Shown here in pieces: positions 42,542 through 43,705 of a stretch of DNA of 43,705 nt. Under the pieces are notes generated by a model. It made no database searches. It saw only the letters and a list, made by a program, of their open reading frames with translations, and was not told the DNA's origin. The stretch spans positions 1 through 43,705 of the forward strand of contig JAJFVB010000143.1 in NCBI GenBank assembly GCA_021372055.1, in the 5' to 3' direction. The DNA comes from Desulfobacteraceae bacterium. GTDB lineage: Bacteria; Desulfobacterota; Syntrophobacteria; Syntrophobacterales; Syntrophobacteraceae. Both the position numbers and the translations under genes were made by a program. Each line of letters starts with the position of its first letter. Positions within the stretch are counted from its first letter, which is position 1.

Positions 42542-43320
42542 TATCTGTAGACCCCTCGCTTCGAGCTAGATACGGCAAACTCGATGAATTTTCCGACTTC
42601 GGGGAAAGGCTCGACTTCCTTGCGCGCCCTTTCAACCGCCTCTTTGACGGTCAGACCGGAGCGGGAAAAAATCCTGTAGCACTTCTTTATCGCCTGAATC
42701 GTTGCATCGGAAAAATTGTTGCGCTTCAGCCCGATGAGATTCGGCCCGTAGACCTTCACCTCGTCGCCGCCCACAACCAGCATGTAAGGGGGAACGTCCA
42801 TCCGCATCCCGGAAAACCCGCCGACGCAGCTGTATTCCCCGATCCGCACAAACTGATGGATGGCCACGATTCCGCCGATCACGGCGCCGTCCCCGACCTC
42901 CACGTGACCGCCGAGGGTCGCGGAATTGGCCATGACGACCCGGTCGCCCAGCACGCAGTCATGCGCCACATGCGTGTAGGCCATCAGGAAATTGCCGTTG
43001 CCTATCCTGGTGATTCCCTTTCCGCGCTCCGTCCCGCGGCTGATCGTGACGCTTTCGCGGATGATGTTGTCGTTTCCGATCACCAGCCGTGTTTTTTCAT
43101 CTCTATAGGTGATGTCCTGGGGAGGAAGCCCCAGAGATGTAAACGGAAAGACGCGATTGTTGGAACCCAGTTCCGTTATGCCGTCGATGACGGCATGCGG
43201 CCCAACGACGGAGCCCGCGCCTATCGTGACATTCGGCCCGATTATGCTGTACGCCTCAATGACGACATCACTTGCCAGCTCCGCGCCGGGAGCAACAACG
43301 GCCGTGGGGTGGATCTGCAT
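42541..43320 (-). CDS. lpxA: UDP-N-acetylglucosamine acyltransferase
   Basis: LpxA moves a 3-hydroxyacyl chain from ACP to UDP-GlcNAc (or a 3-amino analogue), the first step of lipid A synthesis. The 259-residue product is a left-handed beta helix of hexapeptide repeats (IHPTAVVAPGAELASDVVIE and so on), with H120 of AYTHVAHDCVLGD corresponding to catalytic H125 in E. coli, and the C-terminal helical part (LKRNNFSDATIQAIKKCYRI). The ATG 43320 has GGAG five bases upstream; the frame is open for 12 more codons. It lies 60 bp after fabZ. Confidence 0.96.
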   Translation of the reverse strand: MQIHPTAVVAPGAELASDVVIEAYSIIGPNVTIGAGSVVGPHAVIDGITELGSNNRVFPFTSLGLPPQDITYRDEKTRLVIGNDNIIRESVTISRGTERGKGITRIGNGNFLMAYTHVAHDCVLGDRVVMANSATLGGHVEVGDGAVIGGIVAIHQFVRIGEYSCVGGFSGMRMDVPPYMLVVGGDEVKVYGPNLIGLKRNNFSDATIQAIKKCYRIFSRSGLTVKEAVERARKEVEPFPEVGKFIEFAVSSSKRGVYR

Positions 43321-43380
43321 TTTCTCTCCGATTCCGGGCAGTTCCGCTCCGGACATCCCGAACCGGCCCGCCCGTTGAAA

Positions 43381-43705
43381 TTATTCCTGGGGGTTTTGCT
43401 TTTCGACTTCCACGCTCGCCATCAGTTCGGCCTCGGCTACCAGAACGTTGTCCACGAACGCCTCGCCTTTCATCTTGAAGAGCCCGCCACGTTGTTTGAG
43501 GAACACGAGTTTCATGACGAGCTGGTCACCGGGGCGCACGGGCTTGCGAAAGCGCACCTTGTCGAGCCCCATGAAATATATCGGCGCGTTTCTCTTGTAG
43601 CCCTTTACCATGCGTGAGAGCGCGAGAACACCGCCGGTTTGGGCCATGGCTTCGACTATGAGCACGCCGGGCATGATGGGGTTGCTGGGGAAATGCCCCT
43701 GAAAG
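43381..43705 (-). CDS. fabZ: 3-hydroxyacyl-ACP dehydratase FabZ, C-terminal part (continues beyond the right edge)
   Basis: FabZ dehydrates 3-hydroxyacyl-ACP in fatty acid synthesis, competing with LpxA for the same substrate pool. The visible part begins [20 protein letters not shown], with the catalytic His of GHFP and the catalytic Glu in IVEAMAQ. It continues [18 protein letters not shown], and ends at 43381. The N-terminal third is off the window. fabZ directly before lpxA is the usual arrangement in Gram-negative bacteria. Confidence 0.96.
   Translation of the reverse strand, partial: FQGHFPSNPIMPGVLIVEAMAQTGGVLALSRMVKGYKRNAPIYFMGLDKVRFRKPVRPGDQLVMKLVFLKQRGGLFKMKGEAFVDNVLVAEAELMASVEVEKQNPQE

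Noticed and set aside
1..43705. CRISPR arrays, insertion sequences, integrases, toxin-antitoxin pairs or prophage genes
   Set aside because: No regularly spaced direct repeats and no transposase, integrase or phage-like proteins were seen in any frame; the only mobile-like signal is the small palindromic repeat.

Overview
The window looks like chromosomal DNA of a GC-rich, Gram-negative, anaerobic deltaproteobacterium, probably a Syntrophobacter-like sulfate reducer or syntroph. Grounds are the complete 14-subunit-type complex I operon, a full lipid A/Kdo gene set, an Mla lipid transporter, and an amidophosphoribosyltransferase with the Cys ligands of an oxygen-sensitive Fe-S cluster. The organism name is inference; no database search was possible. 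About 90% of the window is coding, with little sign of recent mobile DNA apart from a small dispersed repeat. Left third (1-13594, minus strand): one nuo operon in the order nuoA-BCD-E-F-G-H-I-J-K-L-M-N. NuoB, NuoC and NuoD are a single three-way fused protein, and nuoN runs off the left edge. Genes are tightly packed or overlap, except for a 172-bp gap between nuoG and nuoH that holds a decayed repeat copy. Middle (13906-30681): thiM-thiE (thiamine salvage) on the plus strand, then an unrecognised 395-residue protein and a 72-residue protein whose best start codon is ACG. glnE follows on the minus strand. Then kdsB, carA-carB, purF and a membrane M48 peptidase with TPRs lie on the plus strand, and a DUF2333-like exported protein and queD on the minus strand. 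Right third (30877-43705): a tRNA with anticodon CAT, with promoter and terminator. After a structured leader comes ihfA, followed closely by mlaE (with an N-terminal STAS domain), mlaF, mlaD and a lipoprotein of the ABC auxiliary (PqiC/DUF330) type. Facing them is a divergent DnaA paralogue with a broken Walker B motif. Next is a poorly coding stretch of about 0.85 kb and a 59-residue two-helix membrane protein. That small gene has a good sigma-54 promoter candidate and, 100-170 bp upstream, two matching inverted repeats placed like enhancer sites. The window ends in fabZ-lpxA-(lpxI fused to a Gfo/Idh/MocA oxidoreductase)-lpxB-waaA on the minus strand. Functionally, the envelope theme dominates the right half (lipid A assembly, Kdo activation by kdsB, Mla lipid traffic). 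The centre combines nitrogen and one-carbon/nucleotide genes (glnE, carAB, purF). The most interesting signals are the sigma-54/enhancer/small-protein unit, the degenerate DnaA, the LpxI-oxidoreductase fusion, and a family of palindromic repeats with short terminal inverted repeats, one of which seems split around the 72-residue gene.
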